Shown: one piece after another, positions 36,042-44,076 of the stretch
Numbering within the stretch: position 1 is the first letter of the stretch
How the letters are laid out: each line of letters begins with the position of its first letter
NCBI GenBank assembly: GCA_017509605.1
Contig: JAFWPH010000002.1
Location: forward strand, 1-54,698
DNA: 54,698 bases
DNA from: Bacteroidaceae bacterium
GTDB taxonomy: Bacteria; Bacteroidota; Bacteroidia; Bacteroidales; Bacteroidaceae
Direction: 5' to 3'
Made by a program: the position numbers and the translations under genes
The notes under the pieces: generated by a model
Seen by the model: the letters and a program-made list of their open reading frames with translations, nothing else
The model's database searches: none
Told to the model about the DNA's origin: nothing

Positions 36042-37745
36042 ATGTCGTATATGATTCTTTTCAAGCTTCTGGGATCGCTCGCACTGCTGATGTTCGGTAT
36101 GAAGTCGATGAGCGAAGCGCTACAGAAGATGGCGGGCCCACAACTCCGACATGTACTCGGAGCCATGACCACCAACCGTTTCACAGGCGTGCTCACCGGT
36201 GTCGGAGTCACTGCCGCCGTACAGTCCAGTACAGCCACCACACTCATGACGGTGTCGTTCGTCAACGCCGGACTGCTCACACTCAAGCAGGCCATCTCCG
36301 TCATCATGGGTGCCAACATCGGAACGACCGTGACGGCGTGGATCATGTCGCTCGGATTCTCATTCAACATCACCGACTTCGTCTATCCCGCCTTCTTCAT
36401 CGGCATCATCCTCATCTATCTCAAGAAACGACGCATCATCGGTGACTTCCTCTTCGGCGTGGCCTTCCTGTTCCTCGGACTCGGCACACTCAAAGAGACG
36501 GGCTTCAACCTTGTCGATGACCCACAGACCAACCAAGCCATCAGCGCTTTCTTCGCCCACTTCAACGAGCCCACCTTCTGGAACTCACTCTTCTTCCTGT
36601 TGATAGGTACGGTCCTGACACTCTGCGTCCAGTCTTCAGCTGCCATCATGGCCATCACCATGATACTCTGCTCCACGGGAGTGCTACATCTCGACCAAGG
36701 AATCATGTTGGTCATGGGCGAAAACATCGGAACAACCATCACTGCCAATATCGTGGCACTCGGAGCCAACACACAGGCACGACGGGCAGCACTCTCACAC
36801 ATGAGCGTGAACATTCTGGGCGTCATCTGGGTGATCTCCTTACTCCCTTGGTTCCTCAAAATGGTCTATGGACTGGCTGGATACAACCCTGAGACGCCCG
36901 ACTTGGCGAAGGTGTCAGTGGTGCTCGCCACGTTCCACTCCGCCTTCAACATCTCCAACATCTTTGTGCTCATCTGGTTCGTTCCTCAAATCGAGAAATT
37001 CGTCTGCTGGGCCATCAAGCCAAAGCATGCGGATGGAAAGGAAGAAGACTTCAGACTCCACTTCATCACCTCGGGTATCATGAAAACACCCGAGCTCTCC
37101 GTACTCGAAGCCCAAAAGGAGATTGTGTCCTTCTGCGAGCGCATACAACGTATGTTTGGCATGGTGAGAGACCTCTTGGTGGAAAAGAACGAACAGAAGT
37201 TCACCAAGTTGTTCAATAGAATAGAAAAATACGAGAACATCTCCGACAACATGGAACTCGAGATCGCCAACTATCTTGAGCTCGTGAGCGATGCTCACCT
37301 CAGCGACGAGACCAAGGGAAAGATTCGAGCCATGCTACGCGAGATCTCAGAGATAGAGAGCATCGGCGATGCCTGCTACAACATCGCACGAACCATCAAC
37401 CGGAAGGTACAAGGCAACCAAGAGCATTTCAACGCTGCCCAGTACAAGCATATCCAACAGATGATGGAACTGACCGACGAGGCGCTGACATACATGAACG
37501 AACTGATGGGCGGATTCAAGGAAGAGTTCGACTCCAGCAAGACCTTCAACACCGAGAGCGAGATCAACAACCTACGCAACTACCTCAAGTCGCAGAACAT
37601 CACCGACATCAACAATCACGAGTACACCTACGCCGTCGGCACCACCTACATGGACATCATCAACGAGTGTGAGAAGTTAGGCGACTACGTCGTCAACGTC
37701 GTGGAAGCCCGCCTCGGCACCAAGCTCAAAACTACCACCTCCTAA
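36042..37745 (+). CDS. Na/phosphate cotransporter II family protein with PhoU-like domain
   Basis: 567 residues. The membrane part (about 1-320) has two inverted repeats, each with the QSS signature of the Na/Pi-II family: AAVQSSTATTLMTVSF (QSS 61-63) and CVQSSAAIMAITMIL (QSS 197-199), each followed by an N-I-G-T-T segment (GANIGTTVTAW; GENIGTTITANI). The cytoplasmic C-terminal part (about 350-560) is helical and PhoU-like (ELEIANYLELVSDAHLSDE; ISEIESIGDACYNIARTINR), which usually regulates transport. The expected role is sodium-driven phosphate uptake or export in the inner membrane. The start MSYMILFKLLGSLALLMFGM is typical. It has its own -7 box. No pst or phoU gene is nearby. Confidence 0.93.
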   Translation: MSYMILFKLLGSLALLMFGMKSMSEALQKMAGPQLRHVLGAMTTNRFTGVLTGVGVTAAVQSSTATTLMTVSFVNAGLLTLKQAISVIMGANIGTTVTAWIMSLGFSFNITDFVYPAFFIGIILIYLKKRRIIGDFLFGVAFLFLGLGTLKETGFNLVDDPQTNQAISAFFAHFNEPTFWNSLFFLLIGTVLTLCVQSSAAIMAITMILCSTGVLHLDQGIMLVMGENIGTTITANIVALGANTQARRAALSHMSVNILGVIWVISLLPWFLKMVYGLAGYNPETPDLAKVSVVLATFHSAFNISNIFVLIWFVPQIEKFVCWAIKPKHADGKEEDFRLHFITSGIMKTPELSVLEAQKEIVSFCERIQRMFGMVRDLLVEKNEQKFTKLFNRIEKYENISDNMELEIANYLELVSDAHLSDETKGKIRAMLREISEIESIGDACYNIARTINRKVQGNQEHFNAAQYKHIQQMMELTDEALTYMNELMGGFKEEFDSSKTFNTESEINNLRNYLKSQNITDINNHEYTYAVGTTYMDIINECEKLGDYVVNVVEARLGTKLKTTTS

Positions 37746-38127
37746 ATAAGGACCTTTGACTCTCGACAAAAAAAGGCTAAAGGCTAAAGCCTAAAAGGAC
37801 TCTCGACTCCAATCAGGTGGATAGATATTGAACATCCGCAGGTTGTTCAAAAAAAACGCGGATGAGGTGAAGGCAGGGAAACTTGTTTTCATGACGTCAC
37901 CCCACCCGTGTTTTTTGCATCCCCGAAGGGGTTGCATATAGCTATTCAACTGATTCAAAGCCCCCAGGCTTTTCTTTGTTGTGATTATGTTGTGAATAGT
38001 TGTTTTCAAATAACACAAACAGAATTTTTATAATTTTTTTATCACATTTTTTTATAATTTTGAGGCCGCAGGCCGACCCTTAACTCTCGACTCTTGACCT
38101 TCAATAACCAATAACCAATAAAATAAT
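37746..38127. other. Intergenic region filled by R1 copy 3
   Basis: GACTCTCGAC and GCTAAAGCC phrases, then R1 copy 3 with its full tail, then AATAACC phrases running into the start of the next gene. Confidence 0.75.
37811..38079 (+). repeat. R1 structured element, copy 3 with tail
   Basis: AATCAGGTGGATAG (37811) closes with CTATTCAACTGATT (ending 37955), one mismatch and one wobble. The inner arm ends GTGA with TCAC where other copies have GTGG with CCAC, a compensated A-T for G-C change; the cap is GGAAAC-TT-GTTTTC. AAAGCCCCCAGGCTTTTC follows. The tail's TAATTTTG at 38055-38062 lies 66 bp before the next gene. Confidence 0.88.
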
Positions 38128-39003
38128 ATGATCGAACTAAAAAACGAACACCTCACTGTCCTCATCTCTGAGACAGGAGCAGAACTACAAAGCATCAAGG
38201 ACTCCACAGGCAAGGAATACCTGTGGCAGGCAGACCCCAAGTACTGGCCACGTCACTCACCCATCCTCTTCCCAATCGTGTGCAGTGTGAACAACGACAC
38301 ATACCGCGTGGACGGCAAGGAATACCACCTCCCGCGCCACGGCTTTGCACGCGACCGCGAGTTCGTGCTGCGCGACCAACTTGAAGACCAAGCTTCATTC
38401 GAACTGTTATGGGACGAAGAGACGCTCAAAGTCTATCCCTTCCAGTTCGCCCTCATCATCACCTACACCTTGGACGAGAACGCCATCAGCGTGGAGTGGC
38501 AGGTCGATAATCTCGACGAACAGGAGATCCACTTCCAGATAGGCGGCCATCCCGCTTTCAACATCCCCGGAATGAAGGAAGGTGATGTTCACCAAGGCAA
38601 GATCAGACTCGATGCCGAAGCGCCCATCTACCGCTACACCAGTTATATCGACGGCACCCACGACATGACCGAAGACCTCGTCGAAACCACCAAGGACGGC
38701 GTCATCGAGTTCAGCGAAGAAACCTGGGGCAAGGATTCCATCCAGATACACAGATGTCAGACCACCAAAGCCGAGATTCTCGACCCAGAGGGTCGTCCAG
38801 CCGTGGCAGTTTATTACGAGACCCCCGTCTGCGCCTTCTGGAGTCCATACAAGAAGAATGCTCCTTTTGTGTGCGTTGAGCCCTGGTACGGAGTCGGCGA
38901 CTACCGTGGTTTCGATGGTGAGTTCCGCGACAAACCACTGATGAACCACCTCCTCCCCGGCGCCTCCTTCATCGGTGGCTACCAAATCGAAATCGGCTCC
39001 TAA
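38128..39003 (+). CDS. Aldose 1-epimerase-like protein (LacX type)
   Basis: 291 residues, no signal peptide. The fold is the galactose-mutarotase beta-sandwich: LISETGAELQSIKDSTGKEY at the start, LPRHGFARDREF (about 71-82) with a candidate catalytic His, FQIGGHPAFNIP (about 136-147) with the second His, and VEPWYGVGDY near the C-terminus (about 250-260), the segment holding the general base in this family. LacX-type members are somewhat shorter than GalM and act on unidentified sugars or sugar phosphates. The only promoter-like sequence close upstream is the TAATTTTG inside the R1 tail at 38055. No sugar operon surrounds it, so its substrate cannot be deduced from neighbours. Confidence 0.88.
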   Translation: MIELKNEHLTVLISETGAELQSIKDSTGKEYLWQADPKYWPRHSPILFPIVCSVNNDTYRVDGKEYHLPRHGFARDREFVLRDQLEDQASFELLWDEETLKVYPFQFALIITYTLDENAISVEWQVDNLDEQEIHFQIGGHPAFNIPGMKEGDVHQGKIRLDAEAPIYRYTSYIDGTHDMTEDLVETTKDGVIEFSEETWGKDSIQIHRCQTTKAEILDPEGRPAVAVYYETPVCAFWSPYKKNAPFVCVEPWYGVGDYRGFDGEFRDKPLMNHLLPGASFIGGYQIEIGS

Positions 39004-39520
39004 CCATTGACCATTGACTCTCGACCATTGACTCTCGACCCTTGACTCTCGACCCTTGACCCTCGACCCTTGACTCTTGACCATTGACTCTCGACCTTAG
39101 GCGTAGCCTAAACTCAATAACCTTTCACAATTTCTTAACTCTTAATTCTTAACTCTTAATTAAATAAGGTCTCATGTCTTTAATGGAATCAGGTTGATAG
39201 ATATTGAACATCCGCAGGTTGTTCAAAAAAACGCGGGTGAGGTGGAGGAAGGAGAACTTGTTCTCATGACGCCATCTCACCAGTGTTTTTTGGCATCCCC
39301 GAAGGGGTAGCATATAGCTATCCACCTGATTCAAAGCCCCCAGGCTTTTCTTTGTTGTGATTATGTTGTGAATAGTTGTTTTCAAATAACACAAACAGAA
39401 TTTTTATAATTTTTTTATCACATTTTTTTATAATTTTGAGGCCGTAGGCCGACCCTCGACTCTCGACTCTCGACCTTAGGCGTCAGCCTAAACTCAATAA
39501 CCAATAACCATTAAAAAGGC
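39004..39520. other. Convergent intergenic region with R1 copy 4
   Basis: Long GACCATTGACTCTCGACC phrase array (39004-39100), CTTTCACAATTTCTTAA block (39121-39167), R1 copy 4 with tail, then GACTCTCGAC and AATAACC phrases up to the stop of the minus-strand peptidase gene. Confidence 0.75.
39187..39455 (+). repeat. R1 structured element, copy 4 with tail
   Basis: AATCAGGTTGATAG (39187) to CTATCCACCTGATT (ending 39331), one mismatch in the closing stem; GGTGAGGTGG/CCATCTCACC arm capped by GAGAAC-TT-GTTCTC; CCCC-GAA-GGGG; AAAGCCCCCAGGCTTTTC; tail to GACCC. It lies between convergent genes, so cannot be a 5' leader of either. Confidence 0.88.
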
Positions 39521-40120
39521 CTAATTAACGCTATCCCCCATAGCGATGATGGGATTGACATAGAAGAGTTTCTCCACGAGGTCCCAACGATGGTATTTGG
39601 GTTTCACAAAGCCATTTTGGAACTGCGGTATCCAGGTATGAATAGAGAAATGGCAGTGACAAGGAACGTTGGCCCTGTCAGCGTTGCCAGTCTTGCCCAC
39701 CTTGCCAATGATTTGTCCTTTGCGCACATATTTACCAAGGTACAATTCAGAATCAATTTCGCTGAGATGTGCGTAATAGTATGCCCGTGTAGAACGTCCT
39801 AAGATCTCCACCGCATTACCGCTGGGCCAACCCTTATCAGCAGTGTAGAGTTTCACGACAAAGCCATCCGTCACACTACGGACAGGAGTACCGTGCGCGG
39901 CGAAGATGTCGATGCCACGGTGAAAGTGGTCACCCCACGGATACCAGAACGACTGGTGGTTATAGCTATCAGGGCCGCAGCCATCCACAGGGTTTGGAAT
40001 CCTCCGTTCAGGCACCACCCAAAACGCGAACAAGACGATAGCGATAAGCACCATTATCGTCTTCCATCCGCTCCATCCTTTTTTCTTTTTCTTTATTTTT
40101 TTCTTCTTCTTTTTCATCAT
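39521..40120 (-). CDS. M23 family (LytM-type) peptidase, membrane-anchored
   Basis: 199 residues. A very basic N-terminus (residues 2-14, nearly all Lys) precedes one membrane segment (about 20-36, TIMVLIAIVLFAFWVV), so it is likely anchored in the inner membrane with the catalytic domain outside. Zinc ligands of the LytM fold are visible: HRGID (His67, Asp71) and the HxH of PCHCHFSIH (His157), with His118 (YYAHLS) as the catalytic histidine. The expected activity is cleavage of peptidoglycan cross-bridges. CGPDSYNHQSFWYPWGDHFH is characteristic of the Bacteroidales subgroup. It is one of two neighbouring minus-strand genes, with E copy 8 in the 118-bp gap to the NUDIX gene. The start could also be the second Met. 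Confidence 0.92.
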   Translation of the reverse strand: MMKKKKKKIKKKKKGWSGWKTIMVLIAIVLFAFWVVPERRIPNPVDGCGPDSYNHQSFWYPWGDHFHRGIDIFAAHGTPVRSVTDGFVVKLYTADKGWPSGNAVEILGRSTRAYYYAHLSEIDSELYLGKYVRKGQIIGKVGKTGNADRANVPCHCHFSIHTWIPQFQNGFVKPKYHRWDLVEKLFYVNPIIAMGDSVN

Positions 40121-40178
40121 CTCCCTCGATAATTCGTGATAATAAAAGCTAACGCCTAAAGCCTAAAGCCTCGAAAAG

Positions 40179-40219
40179 GTCGTGTGCCCGGGCCTTCCAT
40201 GCCCGGTGTAATCACCAGC
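40179..40219 (+). repeat. E repeat, copy 8 (single hairpin)
   Basis: CCGGGC-CTTCCAT-GCCCGG followed by TGTAATCACCAGCC; plus orientation between two minus-strand genes. Confidence 0.75.
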
Positions 40220-40238
40220 CAACTCAATAACCTATAAC

Positions 40239-40628
40239 CTATAACCTATAACCATTCAATAAACAAAGGACTTCCCGATCCGCAGGCAACCATTGTACGC
40301 TGTTCAGTTCGTCCTTGGCGAGCCAGCGAGCCGCCTCATGTTCATTCAGGTGCAAGTCATCCGTCGTCAGAGAGCAGAGGTAGCAGTGCATCGTCAGGTG
40401 GAACGCCGGGTAGTCGTACTCCACAGTACAGAGCAGTTCGTCCACGTTGATCTCCGTCGAGAGTTCCTCAAGGATCTCCCGTCGCAGTGCCTCCTCCGGT
40501 GTCTCCCCAGGCTCCATCTTACCCCCAGGAAACTCCCACCAGTCCTTCCATTCGCCATATCCCCGCTGAGTAGCAAACACCTTGCCCTCCTTGCGGATGA
40601 TTGCCGCCACCACCTCAATCCGTTTCAT
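40239..40628 (-). CDS. NUDIX hydrolase, MutT-like
   Basis: 129 residues, the usual length of MutT-type (deoxy)nucleoside triphosphate pyrophosphohydrolases. MKRIEVVAAIIRKEGKVFAT opens the fold, and the NUDIX box runs from Gly36 to about residue 58 (GKMEPGETPEEALRREILEE, core R50-E51-x-x-E54-E55). The last glycine of the box is replaced by Ser57, a tolerated change in some members. WWEFPGGKMEPGE is the typical MutT form, suggesting hydrolysis of oxidised nucleotides such as 8-oxo-dGTP, but related enzymes act on CTP and other substrates. The gene ends within AATAACC-type phrase repeats, which form the last codons or lie just after them. Confidence 0.92.
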   Translation of the reverse strand: MKRIEVVAAIIRKEGKVFATQRGYGEWKDWWEFPGGKMEPGETPEEALRREILEELSTEINVDELLCTVEYDYPAFHLTMHCYLCSLTTDDLHLNEHEAARWLAKDELNSVQWLPADREVLCLLNGYRL

Positions 40629-40674
40629 CTCTTTCCCAATCCTAATCTAATCCAAACTCCTAATGTCTAAAAAG

Positions 40675-40742
40675 GTCATGTGCCCGGGCCTTCCATGCCC
40701 GGTGTAATCGGTTTTGTGCTCGGCCATATTGTGGCCGAGATA
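40675..40742 (+). repeat. E repeat, copy 9 (double hairpin)
   Basis: CCGGGC-CTTCCAT-GCCCGG, TGTAATCGGTTTTGTG linker, CTCGGCC-ATATTGT-GGCCGAG. Confidence 0.75.
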
Positions 40743-40843
40743 AGCTAACGCCAAAACTCAATAACCTATAACCAATAACCTTTCACAATTTCTTAACTCT
40801 TAATTCTTAACTCTTAATTAAACAAAGCTCTTGACTTTAATGG

Positions 40844-41111
40844 AATCAGGTTGATAGATATTGAACATCCGTAGGTTGTTCAAAAAAACGCGGGTGAGGT
40901 GGAGGAAGGAGAACTTGTTCTCATGACGCCATCTCACCAGTGTTTTTTGGCATCCCCGAAGGGGTGTCATATAGCTATCCACCTGATTCAAAGCCCCCAG
41001 GCTTTTCTTTGTTGTAATTATGTTGTGAATAGTTGTTTCAAACAACAGAAACAGAATTTTTTATAATTTTTTATCACATTTTTTTATAATTTTGAGGCCG
41101 CAGGCCGACCC
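40844..41111 (+). repeat. R1 structured element, copy 5 with tail
   Basis: AATCAGGTTGATAG (40844) to CTATCCACCTGATT (ending 40988); first hairpin loop is GTA instead of GCA; GGTGAGGTGG/CCATCTCACC arm; CCCC-GAA-GGGG; AAAGCCCCCAGGCTTTTC; tail to GACCC. Confidence 0.88.
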
Positions 41112-41160
41112 TCCTTCTCTCCTCCCCTCCTTAGACAAAAATCTAGCGCCTAGGAAAGAG

Positions 41161-41200
41161 TGCTGTGCCCGGGCTTTCCATGCCCGGTGTAATCACCAGC
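41161..41200 (+). repeat. E repeat, copy 10 (single hairpin)
   Basis: CCGGGC-TTTCCAT-GCCCGG followed by TGTAATCACCAGC. Confidence 0.75.
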
Positions 41201-41223
41201 TAATGGTCAATGCTCAATGTTCA

Positions 41224-41285
41224 AAAATGCGATTGAGCGAGGGCAGAGCCGAACTCGTTCGAGCTATGCCGAGCGTGAGCATTTT
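41224..41285 (+). repeat. F repeat, copy 4 (short form)
   Basis: AAAATGC (41224-41230) pairs with GCATTTT (41279-41285). The inner stem GGCAGAGCCGAAC pairs with GTTCGAGCTATGCC. The element ends 16 bp before the stop codon of the GH43 gene. Confidence 0.85.
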
Positions 41286-41301
41286 AGGCGAAGCCAATGA
41301 G

Positions 41302-43575
41302 CTAAAGCCTAACCTTCCTTCCATCAACAATATAAAGTCCCTTCTGCTGGGGTTTGCCGTTCAGACGACGACCATCAAGCGTGTAATACACCCCATCTCC
41401 CGATCCAGAAGAAACCTGATCAGCAGGGATAGACTGAATAGCCGTCACAGGACTCACACCGTCCATGGAAAGGAAAGCCTCTTTGATATAGATAGGCGAA
41501 GAACCATCAGACTGCAAACCTACAGTGTAGAGGTGTGAAGGGTCAATGGCACGACCTGAAGGGGTGGAGATGTGATGGAGATCCACCACAATGTTCCTCG
41601 TCTTAACATCCTCCTCGTAGGCCTCGGCCATCCAAAGCGTGTTCTGGTCATAGACCTTCAGCACAGCTTTGCAAGTCGGGGTACGTAGGAGATTGATGAC
41701 AAGGTAATTGTATGGAGACACATCGATAGCATTGTCATAGTGCCATCCACCGAAACCATTCCTTCCCGAGGTGAAGGTTGAGGCAGAAGCCATATACCTG
41801 AAACTTCCAGACAGATAGAGGCTGGGGACGAAAGCCCCGTCTTTCAGCAAGAAGAGTTCATCTGGCTGACGCTCTTCACCAGCCTGAGGCGTCGCCATCT
41901 GGGCGAGTGTTTCGGGCGAATAGAAATCCTCCTCTGTGAATTCCTTCTCCGTAGAGAACCAGTCGAAATCCACATGACCGCCCAACTCCTTGGTCGCGTA
42001 GTTGAAGAGGTAGAAACGCTGTCCCACGAAGAAGTCGAGCGTATAGCCCATGCTCATCGTGACACCGAACGAGCGCCAGGTCTTGTTGTCAAAACTGTAC
42101 TGATAACGGCAGGTGTTACTACCGAAACTGAGCATGGCGCGTAGATAGACAACGTCGGAAGTCAACTCAATGCCGTTCTTGGTCTCTGCCACATTGTGGT
42201 TCTGGCTGTTGAACGTGCAACGCTCGCTGTAAAAGAACTTCTTGCCGTCCTGCATCTTGACTGCAATGAACGAATAAGGAGTCTGGAACACCGACAGTCC
42301 AGCCACGTCGCCTTCCTGCATTCCGCTCACGTCCATCTTTGCAGTGCCGTAGCACCATGAATATCTGTTGGATTCAGTGCCTTCGGGGTTAAGACCGATG
42401 ATGCGCTGAGTGATGGAGTTACGGGCCGAAACGAGATGGTCGGTGACTGAGGCGGTGTAGAGACGGAGGTATCCCGGGCGTTCAGTCAGACTCCATGCCT
42501 TGTTGACAGGGTTGTGGTTCCACTCCCATTGCTTGCCCAAAGTGGTGGAGACAAACGGATCGTTCGTGGGAAGGTAGGTCTGCGGATAGGTGGCTCCCAC
42601 ATCAGGCTTGCGGTATGGTTTGCTGTTTCTGCTCACGTCGATGCCGTTGTTTCCGATGATGGGCCAACCGTCCTTCCATACCACGGGCTCAAGGTAAGGG
42701 ATGCGTCCGATAGCGCCATTGTCCTTGAAGAGAACTGTCCACCATTCTCCGGTCTGGGTCTCGACAAGCGCGCCCTGATGGATACGTTGTCTCTCGAACA
42801 CGCGGCCTTTGTGCTCCTCGTAAGGACCCATCGGCTTCTTCGCGCGGAAAATGGTCTGAGAGCCCTCGGTACCTCCGTAGGTGGCATAGATGTAATAGTA
42901 GTCGCCGATGTGGTACATGTGGGAACCTTCGCAACCGTTGCCCACAGAGATCACACGTTGGCTGGATATTTTCTGCAAGGTCACAGGGTCGAGTTTGTTC
43001 ACCCATATATCGCCAATACCACAAGCGACATAGAGATAGCCATCGCCATTCTCACCATCGTCAAACATCCATCCCGAGTCATAATAGTGCTCGTTCATCT
43101 TCACCATCGACCAGAGGCCCTCTGGGTCGGTCGCAGTAAGGAGGATGTTCTGAGTGTCATCAACTCCCGAACGACCGTAGCAGATGAAATAAAGGTAGAA
43201 CTTCCCGTCGTGGTATTTCAGCGAAGCCGCCCACTGTCCCTGTGAATAATGGTGCCTGCCGTTGAGGAGATTATAGGCATCGTTGCTGTCTATACGCTCC
43301 AGGGGATTGGCGCAATACTCCCAGTTGACGAGGTCTTTCGATTTCAGGATGGTGGCACCGGGGAAGTGGTACATGGTCGTACCGACAAAGAAATAAGTGT
43401 CGCCCACCCGAATGACGTCACAGTCGGGAAAGTCCGCATTGACGATGGGGTTGACATAGGTGCCGTCACCTCGGTCGGCAGTCCATTTGCTGGTAAATGG
43501 TTTCAACGTCTCTTGTGCACTCATCATGGCACAGAAGACCAGCATTGTCGCTACAAAAGTGGTAAATCTTTTCAT
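41302..43575 (-). CDS. GH43-family glycosidase, exported, with C-terminal tail
   Basis: 757 residues. Signal peptide at residues 1-20 (FTTFVATMLVFCAMMSA, cleavage before QETLK). The five-bladed propeller of glycoside hydrolase family 43 follows: NPIVNADFPDCDVIRVGDTY (42-61) with the likely base Asp51, a candidate pKa-modulating Asp in GWMFDDGENGDGY (168-180), and the general acid Glu216 in GNGCEGSHMY. Residues about 330-545 form a concanavalin-like C-terminal domain of the xylosidase type, then a beta-rich module (about 570-700), and a tail VYYTLDGRRLNGKPQQKGLY typical of exported Prevotella proteins. It should remove xylose or arabinose from plant glycans outside the cytoplasm. No susC/susD pair is nearby, so it is not part of a visible polysaccharide utilisation locus. 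Minus-strand promoter at 43736-43743. Confidence 0.92.
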   Translation of the reverse strand: MKRFTTFVATMLVFCAMMSAQETLKPFTSKWTADRGDGTYVNPIVNADFPDCDVIRVGDTYFFVGTTMYHFPGATILKSKDLVNWEYCANPLERIDSNDAYNLLNGRHHYSQGQWAASLKYHDGKFYLYFICYGRSGVDDTQNILLTATDPEGLWSMVKMNEHYYDSGWMFDDGENGDGYLYVACGIGDIWVNKLDPVTLQKISSQRVISVGNGCEGSHMYHIGDYYYIYATYGGTEGSQTIFRAKKPMGPYEEHKGRVFERQRIHQGALVETQTGEWWTVLFKDNGAIGRIPYLEPVVWKDGWPIIGNNGIDVSRNSKPYRKPDVGATYPQTYLPTNDPFVSTTLGKQWEWNHNPVNKAWSLTERPGYLRLYTASVTDHLVSARNSITQRIIGLNPEGTESNRYSWCYGTAKMDVSGMQEGDVAGLSVFQTPYSFIAVKMQDGKKFFYSERCTFNSQNHNVAETKNGIELTSDVVYLRAMLSFGSNTCRYQYSFDNKTWRSFGVTMSMGYTLDFFVGQRFYLFNYATKELGGHVDFDWFSTEKEFTEEDFYSPETLAQMATPQAGEERQPDELFLLKDGAFVPSLYLSGSFRYMASASTFTSGRNGFGGWHYDNAIDVSPYNYLVINLLRTPTCKAVLKVYDQNTLWMAEAYEEDVKTRNIVVDLHHISTPSGRAIDPSHLYTVGLQSDGSSPIYIKEAFLSMDGVSPVTAIQSIPADQVSSGSGDGVYYTLDGRRLNGKPQQKGLYIVDGRKVRL

Positions 43576-43735
43576 ACAGCTATCTGTTTTTTATTTTACT
43601 ATTCAACTTTCGTTCTCTCCTCTCCTCCTCTCCTCCTTAGAAAAAGCTAAAGCCTAAAGCCTACTACTGCCTCTTGACTCTTGACTCTCGACAAAAAAAG
43701 GCGTCAGCCTAAATTCTGTTAGCTCTTTTACGATG

Positions 43736-43743
43736 CAAAAATA
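43736..43743 (-). promoter_or_regulatory. -7 box TATTTTTG (minus) for the GH43 gene
   Basis: CAAAAATA on the plus strand reads TATTTTTG on the minus strand, about 160 bp before the GH43 start; the leader would contain phrase repeats. Confidence 0.45.
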
Positions 43744-43806
43744 ATCAAAAAACTTGAGAACGTCTATACTTTTCATCATTTAACGTAAGTAATGTCAAGG
43801 AAAGAG

Positions 43807-43870
43807 CCTGTGCCCGCGCCGATTCATCAGCGGTGTAATCGGTTGTGTGCTCGGCCGTAGTGCGGCCGAG
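43807..43870 (+). repeat. E repeat, copy 11 (degenerate first hairpin)
   Basis: GCCCGCGCCGATTCATCAGC replaces the usual first hairpin, with only a weak CGC/GCG stem, followed by GGTGTAATCGGTTGTGTG and an intact CTCGGCC-GTAGTGC-GGCCGAG. Confidence 0.65.
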
Positions 43871-44022
43871 AAAAGCTAAAGCCAAAACTCAATAACCAAT
43901 AACCTTTCACAATTTTTTAACTCTTAACTCTTAATTCTTAACTCTTAACTTAATATGACTCTTGACTAAATAAGGCCTAACGCCTATAAAGAGGCTTTCT
44001 AAAAAAATCGTCTCAGATATCC

Positions 44023-44050
44023 TTGATATACCAACAATTCACTAATTTTG
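44023..44050 (+). promoter_or_regulatory. Candidate promoter for the exonuclease-RecQ-UvrD gene
   Basis: TTG at 44023-44025 and TAATTTTG at 44043-44050 with a 17-bp spacer, 27 bp before the ATG at 44077. Confidence 0.55.
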
Positions 44051-44076
44051 CCTAAGAATCAACAGGGAATCGTATT

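Larger units (their letters stand above)
40629..41301. other. Intergenic repeat mosaic between two minus-strand genes
   Basis: In order: E copy 9, AATAACC phrases, CTTTCACAATTTCTTAA block (40779-40824), R1 copy 5 with tail, E copy 10, GGTCAATG phrases, F copy 4. No gene. All modules but F are tied to plus orientation although both flanking genes run the other way. Confidence 0.75.
43576..44076. other. Divergent intergenic region with E copy and repeats
   Basis: GCTAAAGCC and GACTCTTGAC phrases near the GH43 start, the minus-strand -7 box at 43736, E copy 11, AATAACC phrases, a CTTTCACAATTTTTTAA block (43902-43954) without R1, and the plus-strand promoter at 44043. Confidence 0.7.

Noticed and set aside
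24721..41045. Minus-strand open frames of 75-82 codons inside R1 copies 1, 3, 4 and 5 (reading KKSLGALNQ, TPLRGCQK and NNLRMFNIY) and plus-strand frames inside copies 1 and 2
   Set aside because: Small insertions and deletions between copies break the frame, both strands are open, and the changes preserve base pairing rather than amino acids. Similar predicted proteins in Prevotella databases are probably translations of the same repeat.
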